Assembly: GCA_015655165.1 (NCBI GenBank)
Contig: JAATFN010000443.1
Location: 1-6,072 of the forward strand
Source of the DNA: Betaproteobacteria bacterium
GTDB lineage: Bacteria > Pseudomonadota > Gammaproteobacteria > Burkholderiales > Burkholderiaceae_D
Direction of reading: 5' to 3'
DNA: 6,072 bases
Shown here: positions 6,071-6,072 of the stretch, one piece after another
Position numbering within the stretch: position 1 is the first letter of the stretch
Layout: every line of letters starts with the position of its first letter
Made by a program: the position numbers and the translations under genes
The notes under the pieces: model-generated
What the model saw: the letters and a program-made list of their open reading frames with translations, nothing else
Told to the model about the DNA's origin: nothing
Databases searched by the model: none

Positions 6071-6072
6071 TG

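Noticed and set aside
1..6072. CRISPR arrays, tRNA genes, insertion sequences, attachment sites
   Set aside because: No regularly spaced repeats, tRNA cloverleaf sequence, transposase frame or terminal inverted repeats were seen on either strand.

Overview
The window looks like chromosomal DNA of a Gram-negative proteobacterium. It carries a MacA/MacB inner-membrane efflux pair, a protein with a Sec signal peptide, a Fur-type operator and a class A RNase P RNA with proteobacterial core sequences. The short YitT-type protein, the DUF4202 protein and the DUF4198-type protein make a betaproteobacterium my best guess. The genus cannot be read from the sequence, and base composition appears moderate (I did not compute it).

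Layout, left to right. Positions 1-184 hold no gene I can support; there is a Fur-like half site at the very edge and a TTGACA hexamer. A YitT-family membrane protein (185-793, +) runs convergently into a DUF4202 protein (803-1396, -) with a 9-base gap. A strong intrinsic terminator (about 1509-1546) ends the leftward operon that fills most of the window. In transcription order this operon is a DUF4198-like secreted protein (5344-4724), macA (4727-3534) and macB (3540-1582). The junctions overlap by 4 and 7 bases, so the three genes are almost certainly co-transcribed and translationally coupled. Upstream is a leader of more than 100 bases preceded by a very good Fur box (5486-5504). To the right lies rnpB on the minus strand (about 5949-5620) with its own intrinsic terminator (5578-5611). 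The last 110 bases hold the rnpB promoter, a perfect 7-1-7 palindrome inside a wider inverted repeat, and a possible rightward promoter for a gene outside the window.

How the genes may work together. MacA and MacB form a periplasmic adaptor plus ABC ATPase/permease pair that normally works with a TolC-type outer-membrane channel; no channel gene is present here. Pairing with a secreted DUF4198 protein under an apparent Fur operator suggests the pump answers to iron status. It may export a siderophore-like or metal-linked molecule or peptide rather than a macrolide. That is inference: the Fur box and gene order are visible in the sequence, but the substrate is not. This operon is the most interesting part of the window.
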